Assembly: GCA_018466975.1 (NCBI GenBank)
Contig: CM031561.1
Span: forward strand, 4,836,001 to 4,900,000
DNA: 64,000 nt
Source: Sparassis latifolia
Lineage: Eukaryota; Basidiomycota; Agaricomycetes; Polyporales; Sparassidaceae
Direction of reading: 5' to 3'
Part shown: positions 45,993 to 56,930 of the stretch, in pieces
How the letters are laid out: each line of letters opens with the position of its first letter
How positions within the stretch are numbered: the stretch's first letter is position 1
Notes under the pieces: generated by a model
What the model was told of the DNA's origin: nothing
The model's database searches: none
Seen by the model: the letters and a program-made list of their open reading frames with translations, nothing else
Made by a program: the position numbers and the translations under genes

Positions 45993-46181
45993 TCGTTGTG
46001 CAGAGTACATGAGTAATCCATGCAGCAGCGATCTCTCCTTATTCACAAAGCACGAACATGCAGAACAGAACCACCAACGTAAGTCTGATTCGTACACTCG
46101 ATCTGCAGCCACACAAGAGTCGACGTACTTGAACAATTACAATGGAGCTCAGCTGATACTACTCTCCGGACGTGAATGACC

Positions 46182-47407
46182 TCAGTCGAAGACAATGTCT
46201 CCATTGATGTTTATGCATTGGCCTAATTATCCCATATTTCGATCAGTCGACCTTGATAGCCACCTCAATTAAATGACACCACACACCACGGACGAACTGA
46301 GACTCTGGCTTCATGAGGTAGGAGATCAGTTCTCCGATGACAGCAGGCTCTGTGATTGGAGTATCCTTCGCGTGACCAAGCATGTTGACCTATATACAGC
46401 TGTGGTGCATCACATCTCACTAGCAACAAGAGTGGGCTACCTACTGTGGTTGAATTTTTCTCACTCGCAAGCTCATTGGACTCCCTCACTATTCAGAGAG
46501 ACTTGTCAGGACCTATAACCGTAACTCTGCACCGATGTTCGAATGCACTGAGCGGTGTGCAAATCATTCCAGGAGCATAGCTGTTGACAGTTATGGCATG
46601 CTTCGCCCATTCGAGTGCTACAAGACGGTTTCAAGCAAGAATACGAGCTCGGCTGTCCTTCTCAGTGAGAACAAGAAGGTCAAGGCACACCGCAAGTTTG
46701 GGTAAGTCCCTGCACTGTGAATTTTGATGCGGTGTATACAGAAAGATTGGTCATCCCTTGTCATGCAAAGTGCTCATGAATGCGGGCGTCTTTGTTGGCG
46801 GGTGCTCTGCAGAATTACCCATCTTACCAGCCATGGAACAAGCACCTGAAAACAATTGATCAATACCAGGAAAATATGCTAGCTGGACAGTGGCAAGAAT
46901 CACTTACCTATGATGCTTCCACCTCGTCCCTGCTTGATCATCTGGAGAGCGGCATACTTGAAGGACAGAAAGACACCCTTGGCGTTGATGGACATGACGC
47001 GATCATACTCTTCGACAGAAGCTGCAGCCGCCAATCAGTATGCACTCTCGATGACGGGCTTCAACAGGGCGATGCTTGCGTTTGGGACCATCTGGCAGTC
47101 AACAAGGTATTGAGAATATGCGATGCTTCGCTTAGACCTGAGTCCATACAACGTCCAGTCCGCCAAGTGTCTCTATGACCTTGTCAACCATGGTCTTCAC
47201 GTCGTTCTCATTCGATACGTCCCCAGTCATGACGAGAAAGTGCCTGCCCTTCTGCCGTATCTTCTCGACAACCGCCTTGAGCGGTTCTGCCAGTGAAGGA
47301 ATGTCGTTCACAGCAACGTCAAACCCATCGTCCTCAAGATGCAAGGCGAGGGCATCTCTGATTCCTCGGGAGGCACCTGTGACAACTGCGATGCGGGTGG
47401 TAGACAT
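46182..47407 (-). CDS. SDR family oxidoreductase (diacetyl/acetoin reductase-like)
   Basis: An NAD(P)-dependent reductase closest by eye to fungal acetoin/diacetyl reductases. The frame has MSTTRIAVVTGASRGIRDAL, DDG-FDVAVNDIPSL, GRHFLVMTGDVSNENDVKTM, LGGLDVMVPNASIALLKPVI, VEEYDRVMSINAKGVFLSFK, YAALQMIKQGRGGSIIG, ACSMAGKMG, TNLSVYTASKFTVQGLTQT (YxxxK catalytic pair), ALEWAKHAITVNSYAPGMIC, GELISYLMKPESQFVRG and QCINININGD-like end IVFD with stop at 46184-46182. About eight introns are needed and all but one look normal. The exception is a 24-base segment at 47022-47045 holding an in-frame TGA. The usual NNAG is changed to PNAS, so activity may be altered. Confidence 0.72.
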
Positions 47408-48291
47408 TGATAAAGACAGGGCAGAAGAAAGAACGTCACTCTGGACTGAGTGTCAAGGCGGTCCCTCCGTGGCCAGTTCAGTGTCAGCAGAACGCCAGCA
47501 TATGTAGCCTGTCAAAAGTTCTCATGACTCCGGTTCGCTGACATTAGTTGGGTAATCCTCGAAGGTTTTAGTCTGGCCTGGGAAGATACGTATACTCTGT
47601 CGAGGCTGTAGTTCAAGGAGAAGCACCGGTGGTGTTAACTGATGGCCGTCAACTCTGCATGATCAGAGAATTCGGCAGTCGTTCCTCCATTTCTTCTGAC
47701 ATAGCTCCTGCTCACAAATAGTCCAGAAATGTAGATTCAGCTAACGAAAATACACTAACGTTGGTGACTCACTTATAACATATCAGTACCTCAAGGGTGT
47801 GTGGGTCTACCTCCCGATAAGCTGAAAATAAGTATGGTGGTTGTATGAAATGGCGGTGTAAAATAGAACTCTCGTGATGCTAACTTGTGATACAATGACT
47901 GTGGGTGGCCGAGACTGTTCTGATGTATCGGAAGGGCCATAAGCTAGTATTTTGTACAGAGATTAACCTGTAGTACCACACTGAGTCTATTTTGGGTGCG
48001 AAAAAAAACAGCAACATGACTCTTCATTTCAGTGTTCGACAGGTACCTGTGCTTTTTTCCCTGGTTGGTGTGCCAACTTACTTACCGTTCTTCGAGACAC
48101 TGCGACGTACATAAGCATACATACTACTAAAGCGTATTTGAGGAGACCTAGGCACAGTGGAGCTCCACTCGAGCTGCAAAGTCGAGCTGTGATTGGGTGA
48201 TGGCTGGTGAAGGTTGAAACCATCTGCTTATGTCACCATCAATTCTTAAAGGCTAACACTGCTTCTCAACTAACCGAAAGTCTTTCATAAA
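47408..48291. other. Gene-poor stretch
   Basis: Low-complexity and AT-rich sequence, including a run of A at about 48001. No exon recognised. Confidence 0.4.
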
Positions 48292-48519
48292 ATGTTCAAC
48301 TTATCCACTGTCATCTCCCTTTTACTTCTCGCAGTGCCAAACACAGTGTGCTCTTCACTCTGTGTGACGTTAGGCTCTGCTTCGACCTTCTCGTGTTTGG
48401 TCTTGACAGTAAGGACTGGAATGCAGGGCAGCACATCCGGAGATTGGTGCTGGGCATTCAGTATGCTGTCTCGAAATGGAGCGGGCGGTGCCATCACGTG
48501 CACCTATGTCAGCACCTAG
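48292..48519 (+). CDS. Possible small secreted cysteine-containing protein
   Basis: A 75-codon frame begins MFNLSTVISLLLLAVPNTVC, a convincing signal peptide, then CVTLGSASTFSCLVLTVRTG, MQGSTSGDWCWAFSMLSRNG and AGGAITCTYVST. Four or more cysteines follow the signal. It would resemble the many small secreted proteins of fungi. It stands alone in a gene-poor, repeat-rich area and no intron or homologue is evident, so it may be chance. Confidence 0.35.
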   Translation: MFNLSTVISLLLLAVPNTVCSSLCVTLGSASTFSCLVLTVRTGMQGSTSGDWCWAFSMLSRNGAGGAITCTYVST

Positions 48520-49585
48520 CACTCCAACTTGCGTGCAATTTGCCAACTAACAACTTTGCAATCTGCACTAATTATTCAATAAGTATTAGGGCCGCGCAGA
48601 GGCAGCAGGACCCGCTAGGTGTTCTCAGAGGTACCAGGGGTGGAAGAACTTCTCTGCGCTCAAAAAGTGGTAGTGACATTGCAATAAGAGGCCTGGGTGC
48701 TATGTTACTGTACGATATAGAGGGTCTCGTAAGAAGGAAAGCGAGCTATATAATGATTATGTCGGAATATCGATTTTTTCTCCTAGCTTCACAACATGCG
48801 CAGCATCTGGCACCTGCTAATATCCATCTGATGCTGAGTCCATAGGGTGGACCGATAACACAGTGTATAGGTATTCCCGGAAGGGAGATGAGTAGTGAAC
48901 CTTTGTCTCAGAAGTACCTTTCCTGGCTGACACAGCTCCATCACCACCACCCCCACCCCCCAGATAAGAACCTATAACATGAAATCGCGAGCACATCCTT
49001 CAGAGTGTTGTAAAACAGTTGACAGTACACACTGAGCTACACGTCCAAAGCTCCCGCAGATACTCTGACATAAGCATCGGCAAACTTCGCGCTGACAGAA
49101 CGTTGCCACTTACCAAAATTGCAAGCTGACAAACCGCCTAGGCAAGCCTCTATGATCGACGAAAAATGGCACACGGATAAGAATTCAATCAGACGACAAG
49201 ACCTGCTCGTTACTATCAGTGACCCAGATATGCCATATGACCCAGAAGTGCCATATTTTTTTCTGTGGTTTGATCCTCTTGTCCGATTCCCTCGAAATTA
49301 TAGACAGAGAGTCATAAATACCCTAATTTAATACTGTAAAAGTTTGGGAAGCAAAGATGGCTCACTTGGATCCCAAGAAATTCGGGATTGCAAGACTGTA
49401 TTTGGCTGGTGCCACACCTCGGCATCTCTCCAAGGTGTCCAATACAGGTTAAAAAAATCCGAAAAAATGGTGTATAGTACTCTGTATACTACAAAAACAT
49501 CACCTGAGATGCTGTAGACAATTGAGCAAGACATTGTGCTGCGGGACCAGAAGTGCCATATTATGGCACATCCGGGTCATTGATA

Positions 49586-49680
49586 GTACACCTAGCCAGG
49601 CTCCTTCTCACCGTAGTCTCGAGAGAGTGTATGGTCGATTGTTCAGATTCGATTGGTGCCCTGCGGGCACTCATGTCACA
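49586..49680 (-). repeat. Dispersed repeat copy
   Basis: Read on the minus strand it has GGGCACCAATCGAATCTGAA, CAATCGACC and CTCGAGACTACGGTGAGAAG then GAGCCTGGCTAGGTG. It looks like an intact version of a unit whose two halves lie at 50112-50190 and 53254-53292. Confidence 0.55.
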
Positions 49681-50111
49681 TCACCTCGGTTTTTAGTTGT
49701 ACTTATGCTGGAGTAGTCGGCCCCATTTGCAATAAGCCAGTAAAGTCTTGTAAGTAGATTGTAGTGTCTTGGGCTGTTGCCTGGATGTTGGTCGGGCCTA
49801 GCCTATACTCCGATGACAATCTCAATGCAGACAGCGATGTCGTGCAGGCTGCAAGTACTAGTATTAAGATGTTCGATGCGCTGAACGTTCCGTGCCATCA
49901 TCAGTGTTGAAAGAGGACGGCGCCGCGGTGCCAGTCAGATGTCGGGCGTTGGGCACTGGGCGCCAATTGCCTTATCCCACTGCCGAATTACGGGAGGGTT
50001 TTTAATGTCAACAAATGTCTCTAATGAAACCTAAGTATACTGTTTACTAATTGAATTTCAAAGATCCAGAAGTTGGGGCCCTTCAGCTGGACGTGACGTG
50101 ACGAGGCACCC

Positions 50112-50190
50112 GCTGGGCGCCAATTGAATCCGAACAATCGACTGCCCTCTCGTCTCGAGATGAGGGGGGTGACACAGGCTCCTAAAACAG
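50112..50190 (+). repeat. Dispersed repeat copy, left part
   Basis: GGGCGCCAATTGAATCCGAA, CAATCGACTGCC and CTCGTCTCGAGATGAGG then GGCTCC. It belongs to the same family as 49586-49680 and stands directly before the palindromic element cluster. Confidence 0.55.
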
Positions 50191-50456
50191 CTGTAGTTCC
50201 CACCATTGTAATACAATGTGCCCAGGTGCTGCTAAGGTCATTGTGCATAACCTGGTCACATTGTAGAATTGTAATTTACTAAGCAGCATTGTTGTTGTAA
50301 TTAAGGTGAGTCATGTTGTAATACAATGACAAATTATACAAAATGCACTTGCACTAAGCAGGAATTGAACCCCTGACCTCACCGACATTTTTGGTGATTA
50401 CATAAGCAAACTTCTAATCACATTACCAACATATTTTAATATTCTGTAATAACTAC

Positions 50457-51274
50457 TGTTACGGGGGCCAGTCGTGCCACCGTACATCTGGTTCGTCGTC
50501 ATTAGTGACTAGGCCTTCGCAAGGGCTCAAGTCAATCGTGAGGGTCCGACCTCCAGTCATAGTGATGACCAGAGGTCGGCCCAGTGAAGTAGTCTTATGA
50601 ACGCTTGGCTGCTGTCTGCGGACCAAGATCGATCTGTTGCACAGATGTAGATGGTAAAACTGGTTGATGTGTAACCAGGACAAGATGGGGACTCCAGCTT
50701 GTCCTGTCAGTCTTATATACAAGTACAGGCATCTGTCTACCTGTAATACTAGAACTACGATTGGTCCATCGGTATCAATACAAGGGCACAGGGTTCATAT
50801 ACCTGTCCCACGGTCGTGAGAATGCTGAGTCAGTCATGACTCTGCGTGAGAGACAATCTGTCCATATGGAGATAAGGTCATGCTGCAAAGACAAGGCAGC
50901 AGCGAGGTCGTTGTGCGTCTAGCGCATGTATCAGGGTCTAGGGCCATGCCCATGAGGTTCAGTATCTGTATTGTAAGGGTAAGGCAAAGGTGAGGCAAAC
51001 ATGCCTTTGTCGCATGTGTGATAGGAAGTGCATCCTAGGTCTGGATCTTGTACATGAGGTAAACATGCCTTGAGCACAAGGCGCATATCATCAGATGATC
51101 TGGTAGATCCGTGCCGGATAGATAAGGGCAATGACCATGATAACATCATGGTCATGTGGTCGGTGACGTTATTGTCACATGGTCAGTCTAGGCTCTGTGA
51201 TGTCATTGTCATGTGATCGGTAAAGGTAGAGGCGGAAGTTGTCCGCGCGTTCCTCAGAGAGGAGCTTTGTAACA
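50457..51274. mobile_element. Solo LTR with 5-base target duplication
   Basis: It starts TGTTACGGGGG and ends TTTGTAACA, the inverted TG...CA ends typical of Ty3/Gypsy-like LTRs in basidiomycetes. It is flanked by ACTAC at 50452-50456 and again at 51275-51279. No retrotransposon body is present, so it is a solo LTR left by recombination. It sits inside the left arm of palindromic element 1: removal restores the match to the right arm exactly. Confidence 0.9.
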
Positions 51275-51583
51275 ACTACTACATTCTGCTTGTTACTATT
51301 GCTTCTAATACTAATATATCTATAAGAAACTGCTTATCACCATTTTTTATAAGCTTTGTTATACATATAAATATGAGAATATTACCTTTCTCACAGCTTT
51401 AATATTAATTTCAGTCTTTAAAATAAACTGATAAATAACAAATACTGAAAAATGTGTTTTTAAAGAGACAAATCATATTAGAAGCAATAGTAACAAGCAG
51501 AATGTAGTAGTTATTACAGAATATTAGAATATGTAGTAAAGAAAGAAGTAGCCTTATATAGAATTGAGTTTGTAACTTAAGTA

Positions 51584-51677
51584 AGGTAAGATGGCTGAGT
51601 TGGTAATGTGGTTAGAAGTTTGCTTATGTAATCACCAAAAATGTCGGTGAGGTCAGGGGTTCAATTCCTGCTTAGTG
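51584..51677 (+). repeat. tRNA-like (SINE-head-like) module in the right arm of element 1
   Basis: TGGCTGAGTTGG at 51592-51603 fits the Pol III A box and GGTTCAATTCC at 51658-51668 fits the B box. The segment 51654-51670 folds as a T arm (stem CAGGG/TCCTG around a seven-base loop). The acceptor stem pairs poorly, so it is tRNA-derived, not a tRNA gene. The mirror copy in the left arm (50359-50430, minus strand) keeps the B box and T arm but loses most of the A box. Confidence 0.6.
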
Positions 51678-51842
51678 CAAGTGCATTTTGTATAATTTGT
51701 CATTGTATTACAACATGGCTCACCTTAATTACAACAACAATGCTGCTGAGTAAATTACAATTCTACAATGTGACCAGGTTATGCACAATGACTTTAGCAG
51801 GCACCTGGGCAATTGTAATACAATCCTGGGCACCACTAGTGC

Positions 51843-52670
51843 CTAAAATTATCCGTCGTTATAGCATTCTCGCTCCTTTATCCCAACATTATGTTTTAAA
51901 AGATCATGTGACATATGTTTTGTGAGACTTACCCTTTATATCGAAAATTACCGCATTAGGACAAGCATTAAGAGGAGGGGAACACTATAAGATGGCTGGC
52001 CAAACTCGTCATCTGAGAATACGCCGCGCGCAACCAGTGTTTCTCGCAGGAAATTGCGAGTAAACCCTAGGGTGGGTGTTGTTTTGCAAAATGTGAGCAA
52101 CCCAAATTTGGTGTTCACAATCATGCGCTCGCCATCTCGCATCATCACAGAGACATAGAAGCAAACAGAGTGCAATGTGATTGTATTATTGGGTTTAAAG
52201 GGTCTGCTCTGGGTATGCTACACCAAACTAAACTCCAGCACCAGAAGTGTGAAGGGCTGTAGATAATTACCTGCTCCTCAGTTCCTGCAAGAATCAGACC
52301 ACTCAGTGATTGCCATGCTGTTTCTGTTGCTCAATACTCTTGCATCGTGCTACAACGGCCAGCGCGGCACAGCCAGTGCATAACCACTATGCAAACACCG
52401 AATTCGGGTTGCCCACATTTTGCAAAACAACACCCACCCTAGGGTTTACTCGCGATTTCCTGCGGGAAACACTGGTTGCGCGTGCTCGGTGTATTCTCGG
52501 ATGACGAGTTTGGCCAGCCGTCTTATAGTGTTCCCCTCCTCTTAATGCTCGTCCTAATCTGGTAATTTTCGATATAAAGGGTAATTCTCACAAAACATAT
52601 GTCACATGATCTTTTAAAACATAATGTTGGGATAAAGGAGCGAGAACGCTATAACAACGGATGGTTTTAG
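51843..52670. mobile_element. Palindromic long-TIR element 2
   Basis: The arms 51843-52115 and 52394-52670 are inverted copies of about 275 bases, ending CTAAAA...TTTTAG. Shared stretches include AACATAATGTTGGGATAAAG (right arm) and its complement in the left arm, and CACCCACCCTAGGGTTTACT. The centre of about 280 bases has no ORF of note. It is a non-autonomous element lying directly after element 1. Confidence 0.85.
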
Positions 52671-52676
52671 AAGCCT

Positions 52677-53252
52677 GGGGGCGACATACGAACAATTCAC
52701 GCAGTGCTTTATCTCAAACATCTCAGCCACCTGATCACATGACAACCACATGCAAATTCAAACTCCTGAACTTTAACCCACCTCATCTCTCACGGCATCA
52801 AACATTGGAACAAACAAACACCACCCGGGCACATCTTGCAAATCAGGTAGTCGCGCACCGCACTTCCCGGGAATATTTCTCCCCCTTGCTAGAGCCTTCC
52901 AAGCTCTATCACAGTGTTCTGTCCTGCATGGCCTGTCAATATAATGTATTGATATGTAACTAGTAATACAAGTGATCTTCCATGCCAGGAACAAGGTACA
53001 AATGGATGGTGCACTCAACCCTTGTCCGAGTTGCAACCTCCAGAAAATAAAAATGCCCAGGGAGTGCGGTGCGCAACTACCTGATTTGCAAGACATGCCC
53101 GGGTGATGTTTGTTTGTTCCAATGTTTGATGCCAGCCATAGTTGAGAGATGAGGTGGGTTAAAGTTTGGGAGTTTGAATTTGTGCATAGTTGTCATGTGA
53201 TCAGGTGGCTGAGATGTTTAAGCACTGCGTGAATTGTTCATATGTCGCCCCC
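52677..53252. mobile_element. Palindromic long-TIR element 3
   Basis: Begins GGGGGCGACATACGAACAAT and ends with the complement of GGGGGCGACATATGAACAAT. Arms of about 205 bases (52677-52885 and 53041-53252) surround a core of about 155 bases. The sequence is unrelated to elements 1 and 2. No transposase. Confidence 0.85.
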
Positions 53253-53253
53253 C

Positions 53254-53292
53254 TCATCTCGAGACTATGGTGGGAAGGAGCCTGCACCTAGC
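53254..53292 (+). repeat. Dispersed repeat copy, right part
   Basis: CTCATCTCGAGACTATGGTG and GGAAGGAGCCTGCACCTAGC continue the repeat family of 49586-49680, immediately after palindromic element 3. Confidence 0.5.
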
Positions 53293-53478
53293 AGGCATTT
53301 TAACGAACATCATGAGCACCAGGCCTGCATACTCCACCCAGCCCGTGCGTCCGCTGCAGCACATTTTTGTCCGACCCCCCGTCGCTAACTGCGCTGACCT
53401 CTACTCCTATCATGTCATTTGGCACATGGACGATCAATTTTGACTATCGATATCGCTGAGTAGACACGCGTCAGCAAG

Positions 53479-53926
53479 ATGCAAGACTTGATCCTGTACT
53501 TCATCGCGGTGTGCGTGCTACCCCACATCTCCCACCATACCCCACGGCAGCCAAGTTGCTGACTGTGTGCTATGATAGGTTCATCCCGCCCTTGGCTGTG
53601 TTCTTCAGTGCATGCTCGCAGAAATATCATTGATTCTGAGCGAAGTGACGTTTGCGTGGTGCAGAGCGTGGTATCACAGCTGGTGCGTAGCAGCTCCACG
53701 ATTCTCCGTGCATGCAGTATGATGTGAGGTGCGACGCGCAGACTTCTGGATCAACATCCTGCTGTGGATCCTCGGCTGGATCTCTGGGGTGCTGCACGCG
53801 TGGTTGGTCGCTTCTGCCTATTTATCCATCCTGTCCATCGTGTTGATTATTCATGTGATGTGCCGTGCGCAGGTATATTATCGCGCAGTCCGAAGGCATC
53901 TAGCCTCGCCCGACGTGAAGTCATGA
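53479..53926 (+). CDS. PMP3/UPF0057-family small membrane proteolipid
   Basis: MQDLILYFIAV joins through an intron (GTGCGT...GATAG) to FIPPLAVFFS, and a later exon reads RRADFWINILLWILGWISGV, LHAWLVASAYLSILSIVLII. These are the two hydrophobic helices and the FIPPLAVF, DFWINILL and LGWxxGVxHAW motifs of the PMP3 family, which affects plasma-membrane potential and salt tolerance. The join between the two helices (53610-53730) is not resolved: the natural frames there hold a stop, so a small exon is missed or the gene is damaged. The C-terminal extension (VYYRAVRRHLASPDVKS) is longer than usual. Confidence 0.6.
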
Positions 53927-54539
53927 CTACATACGAGGCCAAGTTCTGTGATTCTGGTTCACGAGCGTTGTTGTATCCTATGTGTATATCGATTAGTACG
54001 CACCCCCCCCCCTTCTCGGAGCAGTAATCACGGCTTTGTTAACGTTAGTGTGACTGTCCTGCGTGGTTATATTACCGCTGAAAATGAGAAAAGAGAAGGG
54101 CCGGGAGAAAACAAAGTGATGTTTACAGCGAGGTCGGTGTATGGTAGTATATACTGGGCCTTCAAGCTTTCAAGTCGGAACCTGCTGTCGCTCTTACCTG
54201 CGAGGATGTGCGGGTGGTGATCACTCTGTTCTCATTCTTAAGGGTGCACATGTGCATCCAGATATGGCACTCAGTCGACCCTGATACCGACTGCTAGCGC
54301 TCTCTGTGCCAGACAAACTCAGCCCCAGGGTCACCATAGAGGAAGGTTAAAGACTGAACTTCGTAGAAGGATAGTTAAACATAAAGATACAAAAGTTTCA
54401 AGTATTTAATTGACGTACTGGCAGAACATTCGGGAAAACAAGTAAAACTGCACCAACAAACATGAGAAACCTTTGCAGCAATGATCCACATAGTGATTTC
54501 GGTCAATATGAATCATGAGAAGTAAGCAGAATGTACACA

Positions 54540-55880
54540 TCATCGCTTGGTATGCAACCAAGAGGTCACTTTATGCTCCAACCCCTTACGCTTCGCCAAC
54601 TCTGATTCTCTCTGTTCCGCCATCTGTCTCTCCCTTTGTTCGGCGGTCGGCGGTCTTCGTACAATTTGTGGAAGGATTAGAAGCATATCATAGACGTCCA
54701 TCTGTCACTTTCCACCGCCTTCCTTGTTCCCCTTCACCTGCTTCTCATGTCTGTTCCCCCTCTTCTGCTTCTGTTGTGCCTCAATCTGCGCCATACCACC
54801 ATCGGTGCACGTGTCCCTAATGCCATCCGGGTAGAAACGATCCTTCTAATACTGGCTAATAGGCAGAGAAATCTTCATGACTGAAATATTTCATAACCGC
54901 TGCCGCATGGACGGCATCAAAGATGATGCCTGGAGCCCAAGAAGTTCGATCAACAGGAAGGTGGAGAGCCTGGCCGTGAGGGACGACAAAGTTGTACATG
55001 CAATTATGATGGAAATAAGGATTGAAGACGGCTTCGAAGCTATGAATGGTTCATCACAGCGGGTCATCTGGTTGTAAGGTGGGATCGATGTCGTTGGTAG
55101 ACATGGCGAAGTTTGGTGTCTGTCCGGAAGAGGAATCAGTCAAGCAATGTTCCTATATTCGTGAATCATCCCTACCACAAGCTGAAGGCCACACCTCTCC
55201 TCACGAGTGCCCGATGGAGCGCGGTTTCTGCCAGGAGGCCGTTACGAATGTCGTCAATATTATTGATACAATCATTTCTGTCCTGGTCACGGCTACGAGC
55301 ATTGGTAATTACTTTGATATACTAAAGACAAGCTGGTCAGCATGGAGAATGTGGAAAACCATGGAGTACCGTACGATCTCCCTCTTACTGTGACCAATGA
55401 AATGTGCAGCATCGCACATCATGGTGAGAGAATCCGACGCAATGCATCGTACATCATGGCCCTCAACTTCATCTCTGAAGCTATCGCAGCACGCTTCAGT
55501 CGTAGTTCCCGTGGTGCAGTAGGGATCAGCAATATAGGGGTCCAGCAGAGACATCTGTGAGAGCTCTGCTGGAGTGACATGAAAATAGAGAGAGAAGTTG
55601 CCATCAATTAGAGGCCTGTCGTAGTCGATTTCGATGGCATCAGCATTGTCCATAGCGCAAAGTATACCTTCAGCTCCCAGAACAACTCCAGTGCATGATG
55701 AACCGGATCCACTTGTACAGCTTGGGAGAGAACTCGAGAATACTTACATACCTTCTGAATCTTGAGACATCGTACCCACTCCCATTCTAGTTCTCTAACT
55801 CTCGCATCTCCTTTCAGCCCTTCTTCCTCCTTTGCGCAAGGCCGAGCAAGCTTTGTTTCTACGGGACACACACGGCGTGC
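54540..55880 (-). CDS. Fungal HNH nuclease-like domain protein
   Basis: Exons on the minus strand give AMDNADAIEIDYDRPLIDGN, FSLYFHVTPAE, DSFRDEVEGHDVRCIASDSL, MMCDAAHFIGHSK, YIKVITNARSRDQDRNDC, NIDDIRNGLLAETALHRAL, TPNFAMSTNDIDPTLQPDDP, FDAVHAAAVMKYFS and a charged tail (MAQIEAQQKQKRGNRHEKQ; ESELAKRKGLEHKVTSWLH), stop at 54542-54540. The C-x-(T/S), AHxIxHSK and DIRNGLLxxxxLHRxL blocks are the HNH_2-type domain multiplied in mushroom genomes. The metal-binding His/Asn residues seem partly kept, but the usual CVVTG is CIASD. Its role is unknown; nuclease activity is not shown. The start is uncertain (around 55880). Confidence 0.65.
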
Positions 55881-55913
55881 CCATATCGGGAAGGTCACTT
55901 ATGTAATGCATGT

Positions 55914-56545
55914 CCCGGGACACGCACTTGGCACGCGCCCACTGAGGGCGAGTGGGCGGAGCGTCGAGCGCGTCTCACACGGCGAGTGGCAGGGGCAGGG
56001 CGTCAAAATTGATGGCCGTGGTGCACGCGCCATCTAACCGACGGGCAGCAGGCACCATGCCAGTGCTGATTGGGTGCTCTCGTGCTCGGCAAAGCGAATA
56101 TGTTCGCGAAGGATTGCCATATCGGGCTGCGTGTCCCATGAACGCCCCGAATCGAAAATCGACTTGGGACACGCAGCCCGCAGGTCCGCCAGCCAAAAAA
56201 TGTGTGTCCCATGTAGAGCTCAGGTGCGATAGTTTACATGGGACATGCCGATTTCGCCCGAGAATCACTACAGGCTCAGCTAGTAGAATATCTTTAGGTA
56301 ATTTGGCTGAGAGGGACACTTGTACTCAAATCTCCGGCCTCCCGTGCCCTCAGGAATTTGAAAAAAAATTATCAATTGTATGCTACAATACCTGTGTACA
56401 TGCATGCAAAAATTTCCGGCTCGGAAATCGGATGGGCACAGCTCTGCAGTGCGAACACCGCTGAGCACGCTCGAAAATGCACGCAGGCGCCTATCTCGGC
56501 GAGCCAGAACATCACACATCATGTTTAAGGTTTGCGTGTCCCGGG
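55914..56545. mobile_element. Putative short-TIR repeat element
   Basis: CCCGGGACACGCA at 55914-55926 is mirrored by TGCGTGTCCCGGG at 56533-56545. Inside, TGTCCCATGTA at 56205-56215 pairs perfectly with TACATGGGACA at 56235-56245, and variants of GGGACACGC recur. It has no ORF of note. It may be a MITE; no target duplication is obvious. Confidence 0.45.
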
Positions 56546-56930
56546 TCGATCTAAACATTGCTGAGCAATGACCGTGATGATTTTGACTTCAGCGGCTGAG
56601 TAGTCCATGATTATTGGGGAAAGAAGTACTAGCGCCAGTCACACGTGTGACAGATCACAAAGTAATTGTCCCAAAATGGAGTGTATCAGCAAAAGTCAAA
56701 TTTGCTTATGGTGCCTTCTCGGTCCTTTTCGGTCTTAAATAATGCCACCAATGCCACCAAGACACAAAAGCAAAGATAAGTCACGAAAAGGGGCAAAAGG
56801 GTGTATTTCAAGCAGTTGCGACATCGATGCGGTAAGCAGGTTAAGGACATACAGCTAGACAAGAAATACCTAAGACCGGGCAGATACATAAGTGCAAGAA
56901 TTAGTCTTTAAGGAGTGCAAGTAGTGGACA

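Larger units (their letters stand above)
50204..51835. mobile_element. Palindromic long-TIR element 1, split by an LTR
   Basis: The left arm (50204-50456 plus 51280-51313) is the reverse complement of the right arm (about 51476-51835) with scattered mismatches. Shared stretches include CATTGTGCATAACCTGGTCA and TGCACTTGCACTAAGCAGGA. Without the 818-base LTR and one 5-base target copy the element is about 810 bases with arms of roughly 290 bases and a short AT-rich centre. It has no transposase, so it is a non-autonomous foldback or MITE-like element. The right arm has an extra segment (about 51533-51597) not present in the left arm. Confidence 0.85.

Noticed and set aside
46182..47407. Calling the SDR gene a pseudogene because of many frame changes
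   Set aside because: Nearly every change is explained by an intron with good GT-AG sites, including LTQT-C-ALEWAK and FVRG-QCIN. Only the 24-base segment remains doubtful.
50457..51274. A full LTR retrotransposon
   Set aside because: Only one LTR with its target duplication is seen; no second LTR and no gag or pol frames follow.
51584..51677. A functional tRNA gene
   Set aside because: A and B boxes and T arm are present, but the acceptor stem barely pairs and the copy is part of a repeated inverted arm.
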